From Paenalcaligenes suwonensis (lineage in GTDB: Bacteria; Pseudomonadota; Gammaproteobacteria; Burkholderiales; Burkholderiaceae_B), in assembly GCF_011290505.1 (NCBI RefSeq), contig NZ_JAANPV010000011.1:53256-117255 (forward strand): 64,000 bases of DNA, written 5' to 3'. The notes below the pieces were generated by a model. That model ran no database searches, was not told the DNA's origin, and worked only from the letters and a program-made list of their open reading frames with translations. Positions 63,714-64,000 of this stretch are shown here, in pieces. The translations under genes were made by a program, and so were the position numbers. Positions within the stretch are counted from its first letter, which is position 1. The number at the start of each line of letters is the position of its first letter.

Positions 63714-64000
63714 TTAACGAGCGGCGCGAGCAATGCCTTGCACTTGATCGATGGTGACAGCAGCGGCTTGGCCACCCCATTCAGCACGCATCCAAGTAGA
63801 CAAATCAGCAATCTCTTTGTCGCTCAGTTCATGCGCAAACGGCGGCATGGCATACATGCGTTGGTTGCCTGTAAAGGTCTGAGTGGGGATACCGTTTAGT
63901 ACTACGCGGATCAAGTTTTGTGCAGTATCCATGGCGAGTGTTGCGTTGCCATACATGGCGGGAGCCACGTTAGGAATGCCTTCCCCTTTACTGCCGTGAC
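63714..64000 (-). CDS. c-type cytochrome, 3' end only
   Basis: Partial; it runs off the right edge at 64000. The first complete codon at the edge is His followed by GSKGEGIPNVAPAMYG, and the two bases before it fit a Cys codon (TGT), so the CxxCH haem motif is probably cut there. Downstream RMYAMPPFAHELSDKEIADLSTWMR is the classic Met-ligand and final helix of a cytochrome c domain. With xdhC and mobA downstream, it is probably a subunit of a membrane-linked molybdenum hydroxylase. Confidence 0.85.
   Translation of the reverse strand, partial: HGSKGEGIPNVAPAMYGNATLAMDTAQNLIRVVLNGIPTQTFTGNQRMYAMPPFAHELSDKEIADLSTWMRAEWGGQAAAVTIDQVQGIARAAR

Overview
The window looks like chromosomal DNA of a betaproteobacterium, most likely Burkholderiales/Alcaligenaceae with moderate G+C. 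This is inferred from gene content: an N-acyl-D-amino-acid deacylase whose metal-site positions match the Alcaligenes-type enzyme, a DUF2501 protein, tandem glycine riboswitches, and a XdhC/MobA/cytochrome c cluster. No 16S gene or species marker is present. I see no transposase, integrase, prophage gene, CRISPR array or replication origin. The only RNA gene found is a tRNA-Val(GAC). Two riboswitches are also present.

Layout. 0-7 kb: two divergent protease autotransporters (a subtilisin-type and a putative leishmanolysin-like metalloprotease) with closely similar beta-barrels, then a 43-residue Cys-ended peptide gene. 7-12 kb: LysR/MFS divergent pair, chromate transporter, META/DUF4377 lipoprotein. 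12-18.5 kb: a LysR-flanked operon with D-aminoacylase, permease, cytosolic SxxK hydrolase, nitrilase-family amidase and N-formylglutamate amidohydrolase, probably for uptake and deacylation of N-acyl amino acids. 18.7-21 kb: BenE and AEC transporters. 21.2-28 kb: cupin, malate:quinone oxidoreductase, pyruvate:quinone oxidase and cytochrome bd (cydAB plus an enlarged CydX-like subunit), a coherent quinone-reducing/quinol-oxidising block. 28-31 kb: ABM enzyme, ankyrin protein, deaminase, CynX-type MFS. 31-34 kb: tandem paralogues with PPC-like domains. 34-37 kb: a second, short-loop bd oxidase (cioAB + DUF2474), preceded by four direct repeats at exact 23-bp spacing.

37-47 kb: a CycA-type amino acid permease and DadA, each behind its own tandem glycine riboswitch, flank a chemoreceptor and an aldehyde dehydrogenase/SnoaL/GntR/Cache cluster. 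47-54.8 kb: small conserved proteins (YkgJ, DUF2164, DUF488, DUF2501), a GlxA regulator with two isochorismatase-fold hydrolases, and CidA/LrgB. 54.8-62 kb: hypothetical proteins, an ECF sigma/anti-sigma operon with a clear ECF-like promoter, an HPP-CBS protein, a Sel1-repeat protein, and tRNA-Val. 62-64 kb: xdhC, a mobA-like gene and the 3' end of a c-type cytochrome gene that runs off the window.

Two themes link many genes: D-amino acid/acyl-amino acid metabolism (D-aminoacylase operon, cycA, dadA) and quinone-linked respiration (mqo, poxB, dadA, two bd oxidases). Many start sites were moved from the longest reading frame to the ATG or GTG with a proper Shine-Dalgarno; these are noted per gene.
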